Positions 1 through 11,980 of a stretch of 64,000 nucleotides of DNA are shown here, piece after piece; the first letter of the stretch is position 1; each line of letters opens with the position of its first letter. Made by a program: the position numbers and the translations under genes. This DNA comes from Calcarisporiella thermophila CBS 279.70 (Eukaryota > Calcarisporiellomycota): positions 721,328 through 785,327 of the forward strand of contig NW_027192191.1 in NCBI RefSeq assembly GCF_041956535.1. The letters are read 5' to 3'. The notes under the pieces are model-generated. The model was not told the origin of the DNA. It did not search any database and saw only the letters and a program-made list of their open reading frames with translations.

Positions 1-2347
1 TGGCCTTGCCGATGCACTTTTTCGTAGTTTTTATGTCATTCGTATGGCTACCGATTTTTTAGATGCAATTCTGCCTTATGATATCTGGTTTTGCCGTATT
101 CTCCTCTGGTCTTTCATTTTCTTTCCTATGTGGTTTTCTTTACTCACAGTCAGCATCGCTTTCGACCTCCAACTCTCAGCTTTCCACAAACACATTAATA
201 TTGCTCGGTATCAAAAGTGGTATCTTCCGATATCCACTCTTGTCCCATTCATATTGTCAACCCCTTACCTTTTCTATGGCAATGCTTGGTGGGATGAACA
301 CAAAGTAACTACTGAGTTTTTATTTTATTCCATTATCAACTTAATACGGTTAACGCTAAACTATATTCTAATTTCATAGAAATTTATAAACACAGATTGG
401 CCCTCTGATGTTAACATAGCTTGGATAGTATTGTTCAACATCGTTGTATTCAGCGGAATTCTCTATTCTTTCACTGTTATTGTTATCTGCGCAAAAATGG
501 TTTTCCGCATTGTTTTAGATTCAAAGCGGAAAAGGTTTCGACGTACCGACCAAAATCGCAATAGAGACCGCCTTGTGATGATGTCTATAATAAGGCTCCT
601 AGGGTATCCACTAGTACTCATTGTAATAATGCCATCCGAATGTATACTTACAATTCTCTTTGCGGTTAATGCTCGCTATACGCCGATTGGAGAATCAACG
701 GCACGAGCAAAAGCGATATTGTCTGGGATGCAAGGTATCCTTAGCTTTATCATTTTTCTCTTCAACCCATCCCTCTCGGCAGCACTTGGAGAATTTTTCT
801 TCTCAAAAAATCGGAAAAATTCGCACTCTAAATCGCAGAGTATATCAAATGCATCCACAAGATTCCATGGTGCCGATACATTGCTCCATTTGGAATTGGG
901 AGTAGGGAGAAATTCCGGCATTAGAAGGGACCAACATATAGAAGAGGTGTCTTTAGCTAAGTCTTTTCGACGCGTTAAATTCTTAAATACCAAAGGACAG
1001 CAATGCAGTAATGAACGTTTAACAAAAGATACTAGAGTTCAGTTGCAGAAAAAACCTTCAATTACACTTAAATCCCGTCAGTATAAACCAGTTTTTTCTC
1101 CATCAGACATCCCAGATCAACAGTTCAATAGCAATGGAAACAAATGGATTTTGGGGAGACGATTTTGTGATGCCAAAGGTAAGTTGTGCATCGAATTTTA
1201 TGAATGAAAATAAGTAATTTCAAATTTATAACAGAGATACACTACATTTTGCCAAATGATGAGGAGGAGATAGACCGATTAATTAATTTACATTATTTTC
1301 TTCGGTAAGCGTTCCCGTTCCGACCATTAAAAAAATACCTAAATTCACTAGTACTTTCTTGTATAGACTTATTTTTAATAATTGCAATTTCCTTTCTCCT
1401 GTACAAACTATTTTAAAAAATGGAGCTATGGTACTGGACGTTGGGTAAGTATCTCAATTGAATTGCGCCCAATTGCTTTTCACCTATTGGCTTATATTAG
1501 ATGCGGGCCTGGAGCATGAACAATGGAGATGGCTACAGTGTATCCAAGTAGCCACTTTTACGGAATAGACATATGCGAAATGTATCCATCGCACATTGTC
1601 CCTGAAAACTGTTGGTTTCAAACTGTGAATGTTCTCATAGGTTTACCATTTTCGGATGAAAGCTTCGAATTTATATACATACGACACATGAGTTTAGGGA
1701 TATTTCAAAGAGAATGGCCTGGAGTTCTTGGGGAAATACTTAGAGTATTGAAACCTAAAGGGTACTTAGAAATAGTTGACACAGGTAAGAGCACATCTCA
1801 GGATTGACTAACATTACAATACGCGCTTTATTTTGTAATAATAACACCTAAGCTACTACAGACTATAATATCCAAGGAGAAGGTCCAGCACTTAGGAAGA
1901 TCACAGATGGACGTAAGTACAGATGTATATATCACAATATAAAGAGGTAAATATAGATCACTTTTATTCATTGCAGTTTATAATACATTGTGTGCACGTG
2001 ATATTCTCCCGTCATGGGCGCGCTGGGTTCCCAATTATTTAAAAACTATTCACATGGAGGGTGTTCAATCAGTGTCTCGGTCCTTTTCTGCTGGTAATAT
2101 TACGGGAAAGGGCAAAACACTTGGGCGTGAGACCTGGGTGCAATTCTTAACTGCACTGCGACCATATTTAGCACAAGTGATGTATATAAGTAGTGAAGAA
2201 TACGATGAAATGCTAAGAAGCGCGAAACAAGAGTTATTGGAAAATGGCATCCTGATTGAAATTTTATGTACATTTGGAAGAAAATCACCCCAGATTGATA
2301 ATACAATGGAGAATATTGACAGAATAGAATTGTGTCTCGACAATTAA
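1..2347 (+). CDS. GPCR fused in frame to a SAM-dependent methyltransferase (5' partial, in-frame stop)
   Basis: Exons joined by phase: <2-304, 380-1178, 1235-1304, 1367-1444, 1501-1784, 1862-1912, 1977-2347, about 650 codons present. The first part shows transmembrane helices 2 to 7 of a seven-helix receptor: the TM3 Cys in DIWFC, a basic third loop (DSKRKRFRR) and FLFNPSL at TM7. After a Ser/Asn-rich tail with no Met, the same frame runs into a class I methyltransferase: GRRF..., LPNDEEEIDRL, then motif I VLDVGCGPGA, GIDI, and an FGRK near the end, the order seen in fungal UMTA/LaeA-like enzymes. An in-frame TGA at 1517-1519 sits where relatives usually have Trp. Seen: shared frame, no internal ATG after TM7 up to the methyltransferase. 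Inferred: a real fusion, or a receptor with a decayed methyltransferase. The 5' end lies outside the window, so TM1 is missing. Confidence 0.75.
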
Positions 2348-2918
2348 ATTCAAAATGGATACTTGCCACTTAATTAATTTCCTTTACCACTAGTTTCTTT
2401 TTTTTTATTTTTGGTACAACTAGTGTTTCACCTTGAATACCCTTTCGATCTTATGGTTCCTTGTTCCTTTTATTTCCCTCTATTATGTAATCAATATGCT
2501 ATATAATGATTTCTTCTAGTAATAAACACTGTAAATGATAAAAAAAAGAGTATATATACAAGAAAAAAAATCCAAGAATCGGCTTGTTGGTCTAAAGGAG
2601 TCACTAAGCTAAAACTTCCAATGCTCTTTATCAGCCCGTAGATAAACAAAATGGGACTTCATTATAGCGTCTAAGCATTTAAAACAATATTAAAATTACG
2701 GTATCTCCATGTTAAAAAAATTACTGATCCATTCGCCGACATATTACATTTGGGTTGGTTATATATTCGTCACTTGGTAGAGCCTATTCGAGTTATTTAG
2801 AATAAAACCTATTACGATTTTTTTGAATAGTATTCTCAACTTTCTCAGCGCTTATCGAAAATTTATTACATTTAACCAAAATCCTTTTAACCATTACAAA
2901 TAATCCTTAGAATTAATT
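2348..2918. other. AT-rich spacer between convergent genes
   Basis: Lies between the 3' ends of the receptor-methyltransferase gene and the protease gene. It is AT-rich with T and A runs and no convincing coding exon. A 14-base stretch at 2581 resembles the 5' end of a tRNA-Pro but no anticodon or T arm follows. Confidence 0.6.
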
Positions 2919-3939
2919 CTAAATGTTAGCACCCTCTTCTTTTATCCATTTGATATGATGTCCCGCACGACCGAAAAAGGTAATTGATCGCTCCTCTATC
3001 GAGAGAGAGGGAGTAAGAACAAGATTACAAATATTTGTATTTTAGTGACTTACCACCGCAATTTTCATAATCCTTCCCCGTGTGATTTGGACCAATCTTC
3101 CTGGAATTAACTCCCAATAATTTGTAGTTACCAGTTCCTCCAGTCAAGTATGGACCGCCGCTATCCCTATACGGTTGCAGCTCGCGTAAATACATAACAT
3201 AGATTGAATGTGCTATTTTTATAATCAGATTACCCGTTGCAAGTAGTCTTCTTAGTGCCAGGATTAGTGCAGAGTTCCGGCCCATCAAAGCCTGTGAAAT
3301 GACCATTGTTGTCTCGGCACGTTTTGTAATCGGATACTTCGATGTCTATTTTGAGGAGCTGGTTAGAAGAACCTCCTTTCTCAGTTTGTCCATATCCCGC
3401 TGCCGTCATGTCGTCAAATTCTTTGGGAATATTGGTGTCGATCACCACAGGCTTGACGTCGATTCCCCGCTCCAAAAAGATAAGCCCAACATCATTATAA
3501 CCTGTTTGACGATACTATTAGAGGAAGGAGGAGTGGGAAGAGGAAGTTTGAGCGATCAATATGGCGAGAACGCATTAGAGCGATATAGCAAAGATACCCT
3601 AGGGTGCATAACGAGCCTCTTTGAGTTCACTGACTGATTGTTTCCGTAGTGCACTGTAGCTCCCTCTTTACCGTCCAGACAGTGGGCAGCCGTAAGCACA
3701 GCATCTTTTGCGATCAAGGAACCGGTGCAACGATAATAGCTTCCGTTTTTCTTTAGGCTTAACCTAAGCACGAATGGCATCTCTCCCGAATTCACCTTTT
3801 CACCATTATAGATCCTGGTGTCATCAGACGGACCAAATTTTGCCTCTGGCACATTCAACTTTTCGCCGGATGGGGCCGCAAATACAGTAGAAGCAAGAGA
3901 AATCAACAAACAGCTGAGGATAGTCGATTTGAACACCAT
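2919..3939 (-). CDS. secreted trypsin-like serine protease (S1 family)
   Basis: Exons 3939-3598, 3514-3234, 3166-3054, 2995-2919 give 270 residues. The chosen start MVFKSTILSC gives a signal peptide ending near VFAAPSG; an upstream in-frame ATG at 4065 would bury it. A short propeptide is followed by the activation site RIYNG. The catalytic triad is visible: His in LTAAHC, Asp in YNDVGLIFL, Ser in GDSGGPY. The C-terminus HIKWIKEEGA is the closing amphipathic helix of the fold. Length fits S1 proteases (220-260 mature). Such enzymes are secreted endopeptidases used for nutrition or host/substrate attack. The sequence after the mature start has the Cys pairs for at least two disulfides. Substrate preference is not certain; the residue about six before the catalytic Ser falls in TKKTTCNG rather than a clear Asp. 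Confidence 0.9.
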
Positions 3940-4024
3940 TATTGAGAAGTGGATGCTAAAATTAGGAGCTAATAACTTTAAGAACAAACTGTGGTTAACT
4001 TTGAAGCATGCTTTCTTACCAGGT

Positions 4025-4033
4025 TTATATAAG
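4025..4033 (-). promoter_or_regulatory. TATA box of the protease gene
   Basis: The minus strand reads CTTATATAA about 90 bases before the chosen ATG at 3939, a usual distance for a TATA element with a short leader. Confidence 0.45.
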
Positions 4034-4139
4034 AACAGGATCCTGAATGCTGTATACTTCAACATTCACATAGAGCATGACCACGTTCCAATACCATTTC
4101 GCTCTATTTGTGCAACAGGTAGCTCCGCCTAATTCTCGC

Positions 4140-5717
4140 CCTCCAAGAATAATATTGTGGTTCGCACCATTAAATTCAGTTTTTTATGAGTCTAGTATTA
4201 AAATGTATCGAAAGATATACCATTAGTTAAATTGATTTAGTAATACTGTTGACAGCAGTCTGAATTATTAACTCCGATCATAGAATTGGTAAATTAAACT
4301 CCGTTAATATGATCGTTGCTTATTCAATGCTATTCTACACCATAGAGTGTAGGAGAAAAGTCTAAAAGGTGTAGTCACAAGATTACACCTTATAACGAAA
4401 AAAGTAAACAAACTACAATTGAGCTCCAATTCACACAATGATTCGTACTCAGTCGGTTTGGTGATCTTAAATACGTTTAAAAGGTTCGCAACCTCAACAA
4501 CGTGCTTTCCACTATTTAAAAAATGGAGGCCATTTTATCAATAGTAAGCTCGGCGCTATTTACCGAGCCACGAGAAATCGTATTGACTCCTTAATAGTTT
4601 CTTCACATTTAAGATGTCTATTGGGAAGTATACGCGAGAATCTAAATTGAATAATTTGATACATATTCTTCAAACTCAACATTAATTAGAACAAATCCCG
4701 AAGCTATTATTAAAACACAGTAACAGGAGAACGTGATCCTATTGCACTAATTGCAAAGATCATGAGGGAATACAATCGGATTGAACTTCCCTGAGCTCAA
4801 TCTAGCAAGGTCGAGTCTGGGGCAGAGGCCTATTGATCCCTTACCACTAGAGCCCAGTGGAATGCGTTTTGTAAATACTTTCCAATAACGCTCAAGAAAA
4901 TATAGAATATAGTGTAAGTTGGTATTATTTTACCTTTATTTTACTTTCATTGACAGTTAGGGGAGTTTGACACCATTTTGACTTGACTACTGCTTACTAT
5001 TCTAAATGGCTTTTGTGAATATACTCATAAAAAAGATCAAAAGAAGTGTCTAGAAATACAGTGAAATGAATCGGAGCGTAATACTTGTCTATACTGCACA
5101 GTGGATCCCAGACGCAATGTGATACTATCGCATGTTCCGCGCAGCGCCTTGCACAAGTTTGTGTGGAAAATGGGAGCGGCCTAAGCAAATCGAATACCTC
5201 TCTAAAGTTGTATTGTCAATGATCAGCCTATTATGTGTCTGGGTTGCATTCAATCTCAGTTTACACCAGTTGATGTCCCTGAGAAAAAGACTACTTCTTT
5301 TACTCAGCTCAGTATCAGTTTGCTAAATTGCGGTTCGAGCCTTTTTTTCAATTACAGTAGCCTTCTCAGAAAAGTCTTTGTACGAAACAAGTTACAGAGA
5401 TGAAAATGTGCTACTGATTCTTCACAACGACTTAAAGATTCTGTAAGTAACTAATAGAGTAGTATTACCCCATGCGTTAGAGATGGAGAGATATATTCTA
5501 CACAAACAAATAGTAATATACTATGCACGAATATTACAGGTAGTTAAAAATATTAAAGAGTACGAAATAAAATAGTAGTATATAAGATATACAACAACAC
5601 AAAGTGGTTCCGGGTAGATATAAATTAAGGAATCATTCAATGAACATTCTGGCATTAATCTAGTGATGTTGACATTCTCTATCAACCTAAAAAGCCTGAG
5701 CTATATTGAAATAAATT
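4140..5717. other. gene-poor stretch with one weak coding hint
   Basis: Mostly AT-rich spacer. On the minus strand around 4997-5300 there are short Cys-containing open frames (for example CARRCAEHAIVSHCVWDPLC) beside possible splice sites. I could not join them into a protein with a start, and no family is recognised, so no gene is called. Confidence 0.35.
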
Positions 5718-7696
5718 TCAGCGTGAATTGGAAGTTGCAGTTGTTTCCTGCTGAACTGGTGATACAGTTGTGTTTTGGGTCTCCGCGCTCGGATTAGAAG
5801 AGGTCTTACCAGTATTAGCTGATGAGCTTGCTATAGCGGTTTGAGGTTGAGAGCTCGAGGCTTCCGCTTGATCATTGTTTTGTGTTTCAGTCATAGCTGG
5901 ATGAGAGCACACTTCCTTTTTAGGAGCAGCGGAAGCTACAGCAACTGAAGCCGGGGAGTCGATAGGTTGTCCGATTGGAGATGTAGCATATCTGCGAGGA
6001 AACTCTCGATTGTCGATAGATAAGCTTGCAAAAGCTTGCAGCTTGTTGCACCATTCATCCATTTGCTCGATGCTCGAAGTTCGATATAAATACTGAAAAA
6101 ATAAATGGAAGCGATTAATCACATGCACTTGTATCCTATTGTAAAACGTCCTTACCTTTTGATCCAAATTAAGAAAGCCCAGCTTTTTTTCAGTTATAAA
6201 GAAGGAATACTCAACTTTCTTGCCTTTGGGATGGGTACCTTTAGGAAATACAATAAGATTAAAAACCAGATTACCAGATAATAAAGATATGAAAGCATAC
6301 CAATAGTGCATCCAGGAATGAATATTGAAGTTGATGGCTCTTGGTAAATAGAGGTATCAATGGATTTAAACTCATGGAAGTATCCGGCTGGGGTCAGAAC
6401 ACAGTATCTATATTAAGAAGAGAATATAAATAAGCTAAAATAACTGATTTCAGTCAGGATGTTCTACAGAAGCCAGATTACCTTTCGCCCCACGATAGTG
6501 TTTTTTTCCTTTCTAATCGTCCTTCGATTATCGGTAATACAGTGAAATGTTGTTTATTCGGATAGGGTATACTCTGAGCAGATCTAAGCAGAATCTTTTC
6601 ATCCAGTAGGCTCTTTGCATGCCGCAACGCAAATGAATTCCATTCCTCGTTAGCTTTGGGTAAAAGTCGAGTCGCGGTAGTTGAAGCGCTCAAGATAGTT
6701 TTGCATATGCTATCATTATTAGGAGCAAAAGTTGTGTTCCAGCTCTGAACGATAACGAAAAGTCGTTCTCCAATACTGGCATCCAATAAGGAAATCTTTT
6801 TCTGCCAGTCCAAAAGAGAGCGCAGCGCGTTGTTCTCAACATTAATTTCCTTCTCGAGAAAATTTCGTACAGCTAATTCATTTTTAATGTTTAGAATATC
6901 TTCTGAAATGATATCTTTAAAAAAAATTCTTTACCCATATTTAAAATGAAAGGATCGCCTTTACTGTTGAGTTCCTCCGCTATTAAATAGAGAGCTCTCA
7001 GAATCTGTAAAAATAATATATTGGATTGCTAATACTTACGCGAGGTTTCAACAAGTGCTACACTTTTAGAGAGTTCCAAGATTTTATTCTTAGACCGCTC
7101 CCGCAATGAATCCAGATTGTTATTAGATATGCTGGTATCTTGTTGTAATCTTGTGATATAGCTTTTAACTTCACTCTAAAAGTTGGTTCCAATAATTCAC
7201 AAAGACAATAATGAGGTTAATAAGCCATTAATTGAGGGATTCCTAGTACCAGCTCTACCTTGAGCTGAGATAATTCAACTAGGGACTCGTTTAATTTTTT
7301 ACTGATATTTTCATGCTGTTGAGCTATATCAACCGAAGAATTTTTCAATGCCGAACATAACTCCATTATCCCGCCTTGGGGGATGAAATTTTTGGCAATG
7401 TCAGCAGGGATGTCCACTTGTTCTCCCGATCGATATGAAGCTCGCATAGCGAACTCATGAATTGATGTCTGGCTCTTGAAAAACAACTTGATGTTCTTTA
7501 TAACTACCTTCCAAGCAAGAAGACGATAGGTCAATACGTCCACAGGATGAGTTTCCTCTCCACCACCTGCATTAGATGAGGAGCGCTGGAGCTGAGCCAA
7601 GCTTCGCCTACCAATGGATCCAGTACGGCGAATCAAACTTCGACTACGGGCAACATCAATATTCTTTGAAGGAAATGTCTTATTTTGGATCGTCAT
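5718..7696 (-). CDS. SLM1: Slm1/Slm2-like F-BAR and PH domain protein
   Basis: Exons 7696-7259, 7175-7062, 7004-6935, 6902-6482, 6407-6301, 6238-6156, 6092-5718 give 535 residues. A Ser/Arg-rich N-terminus is followed by THPVDVLTYRLLAWK and an F-BAR helical domain (about residues 55-300, with QGGIMELCSAL and RSLLDWQKKISLLDASIGE), then a PH domain (about 330-440, YCVLTPAGYFHEFKS and EYSFFITEKKLGFLNLDQK) and a disordered Ser/Thr/Gln-rich tail. In yeast Slm proteins bind PI(4,5)P2, sit at eisosomes and recruit TORC2 to its substrate Ypk1. The donor at 7061 (gtagca) was chosen over the stronger gtaagt at 7039 because only it keeps phase and gives a 57-nt rather than 35-nt intron. The family assignment is firm. 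Confidence 0.88.
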
Positions 7697-7920
7697 TCAG
7701 CGAGTTTGGGAGGGGCTACGTGTAGAATATGTAAAGGGCGTGAAGAATGAGGATTCTGGCGATATAATGGAGGATGGAGGAAAACGATGGGGGCGAAAGG
7801 CGAACACAAAGTGGCAATACGATTCAAGCTCCGTCAATATCGATAGGTGCGCATGACAGGCTTGAGTTAATTTTAATATTAACTTGGCTTCGCGTTGAGG
7901 ACCACACAATCGATATTAAA

Positions 7921-8592
7921 TCAGCCTAATATTCCGAATGCAAGCTTCAACCACCACCGAACTGCCAGCACTTGTACTCGTGGGTAGGCATTATATTGCT
8001 CAGCCATTTCTGCTTCGAAATCTGTGAAGAAAGCCGGGTCAAAAATGACGTTGTATCGCTTCCCCCTCTCTTGCTTAAGGGTCTCGAGCAATCGCGACTC
8101 CTTTCAACAAAGATTTGCTATGGCTGAAACAGTCAAACTGTGGCTCATCCATATACCCTTTCTTTACGACTCTTTAAATACGCACACTGAGTAATTCCCG
8201 CCGATCGGCTTATTTTTGTTGGAAACGTACAAAGCGGTGGTATAGCGCAGAATGGACGTCTAATGGTTATATTAAGTGGAATTTCGGGTCAGTCTATGAA
8301 GCGTTATGATTTAGCGATAGATATAACCTTGGGTTCTGTTATAGAAGAGAGAATCAAATATTAAAGCCTTGATACTTATGATCATATTCAGCAACCCGGA
8401 GAAAGGACAGGCAACAGAAATTGGGAAAGAAAGTGGGGAAGAGAATATGGAGGAGAGGGGGCATAGCCTGTTCAGAATTACGCGAATAATGATACAATAC
8501 AAATTGGCCAGGAGTTGAAACCCAACCGGTTCCTTCAAAATATTAAATTTATAATGGTAACTCTTGGCACTGCTTAATATCTGTTTGCCCTC
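7921..8592 (-). CDS. unrecognised multi-exon gene (3' exons only resolved)
   Basis: The terminal exon 8100-7921 codes for about 59 residues including RYNVIFDPAFFTDFEAEMAE and WWLKLAFGILG before TGA, with an acceptor ...aaag just before it. Another likely exon begins at 8592 after ...tattgcag and reads EGKQILSSAKSYHYKFNILK. A possible short upstream exon reads IATKGNYATAQ before a gtaagt donor near 8671. I could not join the middle (8105-8480) in phase or find the start. The C-terminal aromatic run may be a membrane anchor. The family is not recognised. It would lie between SLM1 and BZZ1, with BZZ1 divergent. Confidence 0.42.
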
Positions 8593-8790
8593 CTGCAATA
8601 TACAGATGAAAATTCCCTAATAAATTGCACTTGCTGTACCTCAATACCATTTTAAAATCGGACCCACTTACTTGGGCTGTAGCGTAATTTCCTTTTGTGG
8701 CAATCTGGATTTACCAATTCTGCGTAATCTGATATATTCCAGACTTCACATAGAAAATATCTTTAAATTCATCAGTTCCATCATCAGACG

Positions 8791-11541
8791 ATGTCTGGCA
8801 ATCGGTCGATGCTATTAGCGACGGATCTTAAAGTAAGTATTATTCTAATTCTGCCTTTATTTTACAGTTGAATTGACATTTGTAACTTTCGTTAGGACCC
8901 AGTTCCTATAATTAGTGAACATCTGCAAAATGGTATTCATTTTGTCGATGATTGCCGAGAGTTTGTTAAAGAACGCGCCCAAATCGAGAGAGAATATTCA
9001 CAAAGGTTGGAGGCATTGGCAAAGAAGTACCAAAATAAAAAAAATAGAAGCCCAGAGGAAGATGAATGGTAAGTTTTTGCTCTCAATCAAGCTCTTTCGC
9101 ACCGCAATGCATTGTAATATTATTGTGTTTAGTTCGGCTCAGCAAGCTTGGGCAATTATAGTTAATCAAACTGAGGCGATGGCAAAAGAACGTGGGGCAT
9201 ATGCAAATGCTCTAGCCTCTAGAATAAGCGAGAAATTTAGGGTGCTGAGTGCTAAGAAAACCGAGTCTAGGAACAGACATATGGGTTTTGCGCAAAAACT
9301 AATTGCGGAGCGAGATAGAGTAATTATGGACATGGATAAAGCAAAAACAAACTACTGGGAGTCCAGCGAGGAAACAGCTACTAACAAAATGCGCCAATCA
9401 AAAGGGGATGGAGTGACAGACAAGGTCAGAATAGGCAACAATGAAACCCTTTATGCTGCCATTTAATCATTATATATCCCTATAATTTCAGGCTAAGAGG
9501 CAATATCAGCATGATATGCTCGATAGGAATAACAACAAGGTAAAAATGAGGCCTTTTCTTTCTTTGTTTAGAATATACCTATTCAGTCCAAAACCGTAGA
9601 ATCTCTATGTTGTTACCATCCACGCGGCAAATGCTATCAAGCAAAAATATTATAATCATGATTTGCCTGCTCTATTGGAGGTATGCTTGGATACGAATGC
9701 ATTTATGAGTTTTTCTCCAAGGTTAATGGAAAAATTTCATTTTATTTGTTTGCCAACAGCAAATGAAGCAATCAAACGAAAGTCGCATTGCTGCTATGAA
9801 GGGTATCTGGCAGGAGTACATTTCTATGGAGCAATTGCTCCTCAATAACGCACAGAGCCAAGTGGGTGTGATTTCTGAGGGCGTTGCTAGAATTGATGGT
9901 ATCTCTGATTCGGCCACCCTCATTGCACCCCACCAACTTGACATCGCGCCTCCACCCGACTTCCTCTTCCACACTTCTCCTATTATCCGAGACACGGTGA
10001 GTTATTGTTTGTGCTATTGGCGATTGAAAGCTTCACATAATAATCTCATGCTCTTTCGATATATACAGGAAGATATTTCCCAGGACGAAAATGAAACCGT
10101 CTTCCTCTTTAACAAAATGACAAAACTTCGTCGACAGCAGGCTGAAGTGACCACGGAATTTGTGCACAAGACTAAAGAGGTGGAAGCACTAAGAAATAAA
10201 CTAGAAAATTGCAAAGAAAACGAGTTCGATGATCTGAATGAGGTTTGTGTCCCATATTGTATTGTCTGCTCTGTTATCTCTAAAATTCGTCCTCTCTTTT
10301 AGACATATCTTGAATCGTGGCGCCAGATGATCTTTTTAGAAAATAGTAAATTGGTATATGATACCCAGGTTTACTTTATCACAGAATGTGTAGGAGGTAT
10401 ACTATTATCCTTCTCCCCTAGAATTTATTCATTTTATTGAAAATTTCCTCTCATTCCCCATCATTAGAAAATATGGCCATTCAACAACCTCATGATTTCA
10501 AGGCCACTTCATTCACTCTTCCAACAAAATGCGATTTCTGCCAGAACAACATTTGGGGACTCTCCAACAAAGGATTTACTTGTCGCGGTACTGTGGTCAT
10601 TCTATCCCTATCGAGAATAATGTCCATATTCATTCATTTGTCTTTTGACAGACTGTGATTACAATTGCCATGCAAAATGTGAGATGAATGTCCCTCCAAC
10701 CTGCTCCAACGTGAAGGGTGGAGCCAAAGCTAGTAGGACTCTTTCGATATCCTCTTCTAATTCAGTCAGAGCAAAAAATAGTAAATACCAAGATTTTGAT
10801 TTGTTCTTTACGCATAATATTCATGGGTTTCATTTTTATTCAGGGGCATCTATCCAAGTTTTCTCCTCGGGTTCCGCCCCTACTAGTGCTAACGTCTCCC
10901 CCAATCCTGGAGCCTCATCGCCCAATCGTTCTCCATCACTTCAATCTCCATCAAGCCGTACCTCATCCGCATCGTCCATGCGCGCACCACCTAGTCGGGC
11001 ACTTCCAAACCGATCGCCTCCTGGAGTCCCCGATCGAACAACTGCCACAGTCATCTATGACTATCAGAGTGGAGAGGCAGGACATTTAAAAGTGGTGGCT
11101 CAAGATGTAATTACAATTGTGCAAGAGGATGGTAAGATTATGAGTAGATTTTCCTATCAATGGGTATGTCGAAAATTTAATATATGTCCACAGATGGCTC
11201 TGGATGGGTAAGAGCGGAGAAACAGGGAGCTCAAGGCCTAGTTCCCGCCTCTTACATTAGTATTAATCCAAAATCTGGTAGCCGCAGTTCGAAGCAAATT
11301 GGTAATTACATATTCGAAGATTTTTATCTTAAACAGATTCGATTTATTGATGCTACTTTTCATTAACAAAGATCAAGTCCGTGCGCTCTATGACTATGAG
11401 GCTCGCTCCGGAGCCGAAATGTCAATCCGTGCAGGCGATCTCATCGAAGTGGTTAGCCGAGATTGCGCCGAAGGATGGTGGGAAGGTAGACTCAATGGGC
11501 AGCAAGGCCTCTTCCCTTCATCTTATGTCGAGAAGGTGTAA
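8791..11541 (+). CDS. BZZ1: Bzz1-like F-BAR, C1 and double SH3 protein
   Basis: Thirteen exons: 8791-8832, 8896-9068, 9133-9424, 9492-9539, 9600-9680, 9760-9996, 10069-10242, 10303-10396, 10468-10587, 10652-10780, 10844-11131, 11194-11301, 11372-11541, giving 651 residues. Order: F-BAR (about 15-320, FVKERAQIEREYSQRLEALA), a coiled-coil region, a C1 zinc domain (HDFKATSF..C..C...C..C..C.YNCHAKC), a Ser/Pro-rich linker, and two SH3 domains (TATVIYDYQSGEAGHL... and VRALYDYEARSGAEM...GLFPSSYVEKV at the very end). Yeast Bzz1 works with Las17/WASP in actin nucleation at endocytic sites; the C1 domain is usual in filamentous fungi. The start MSGNRSM is followed at once by an intron and DPVPIISEHLQNG, the usual F-BAR opening. 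Strong identification. Confidence 0.92.
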
Positions 11542-11980
11542 GCGTAGACGAATGGTCGCAAAATGTATTCAGACCATACCTGATTTCACATGGATTTGGC
11601 TTCTCTTTTCATAAGAAAGCTGTTTTTATTTAAACTGTTAAACTGACTCTATAAACGCGAATGTATTGTCCACTCGAAGCTAGAAAATTTTCTGTAGGAA
11701 GTGCCAATCTTCCGAGGCAATTTTTAAACATCTCTGCAATGTATACAGGAAATTGGGATGGGAAGAAGGAAGCGCACCAGAGGAGAGGGCCAAATCCACC
11801 TCCTATACTAGTGATATGCACTAAAACCATTGCTCTCCCTCAATCGCTTTTCTTATTGTTATTTTTTGTCTACAACTGCTCCTGAAATACAGGCACAATA
11901 AAGAGCTCGAAACTTGTTAACAAATCACCATAACAGGCAACATTTACACTCAAAAACGATGGTATAGGGATGACGCTCGC
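11542..11980. other. spacer between convergent BZZ1 and SMG8
   Basis: Convergent 3' flanks of BZZ1 and SMG8. A polyadenylation-like AATAAA occurs at about 11897. No coding or RNA feature is seen. Confidence 0.6.

Noticed and set aside
676-993. Minus-strand open frame opposite the receptor tail
   Set aside because: Shadow of the plus-strand exon; no motif or splice support.
5331-5345. GGTTCGAGCC, a possible tRNA B box
   Set aside because: No pairing T stem, no A box at proper distance and no acceptor stem.
10369-10384. A possible 16-base intron in BZZ1 (gtttactttatcacag)
   Set aside because: Reading straight through is in frame and family-like, so no intron is needed.
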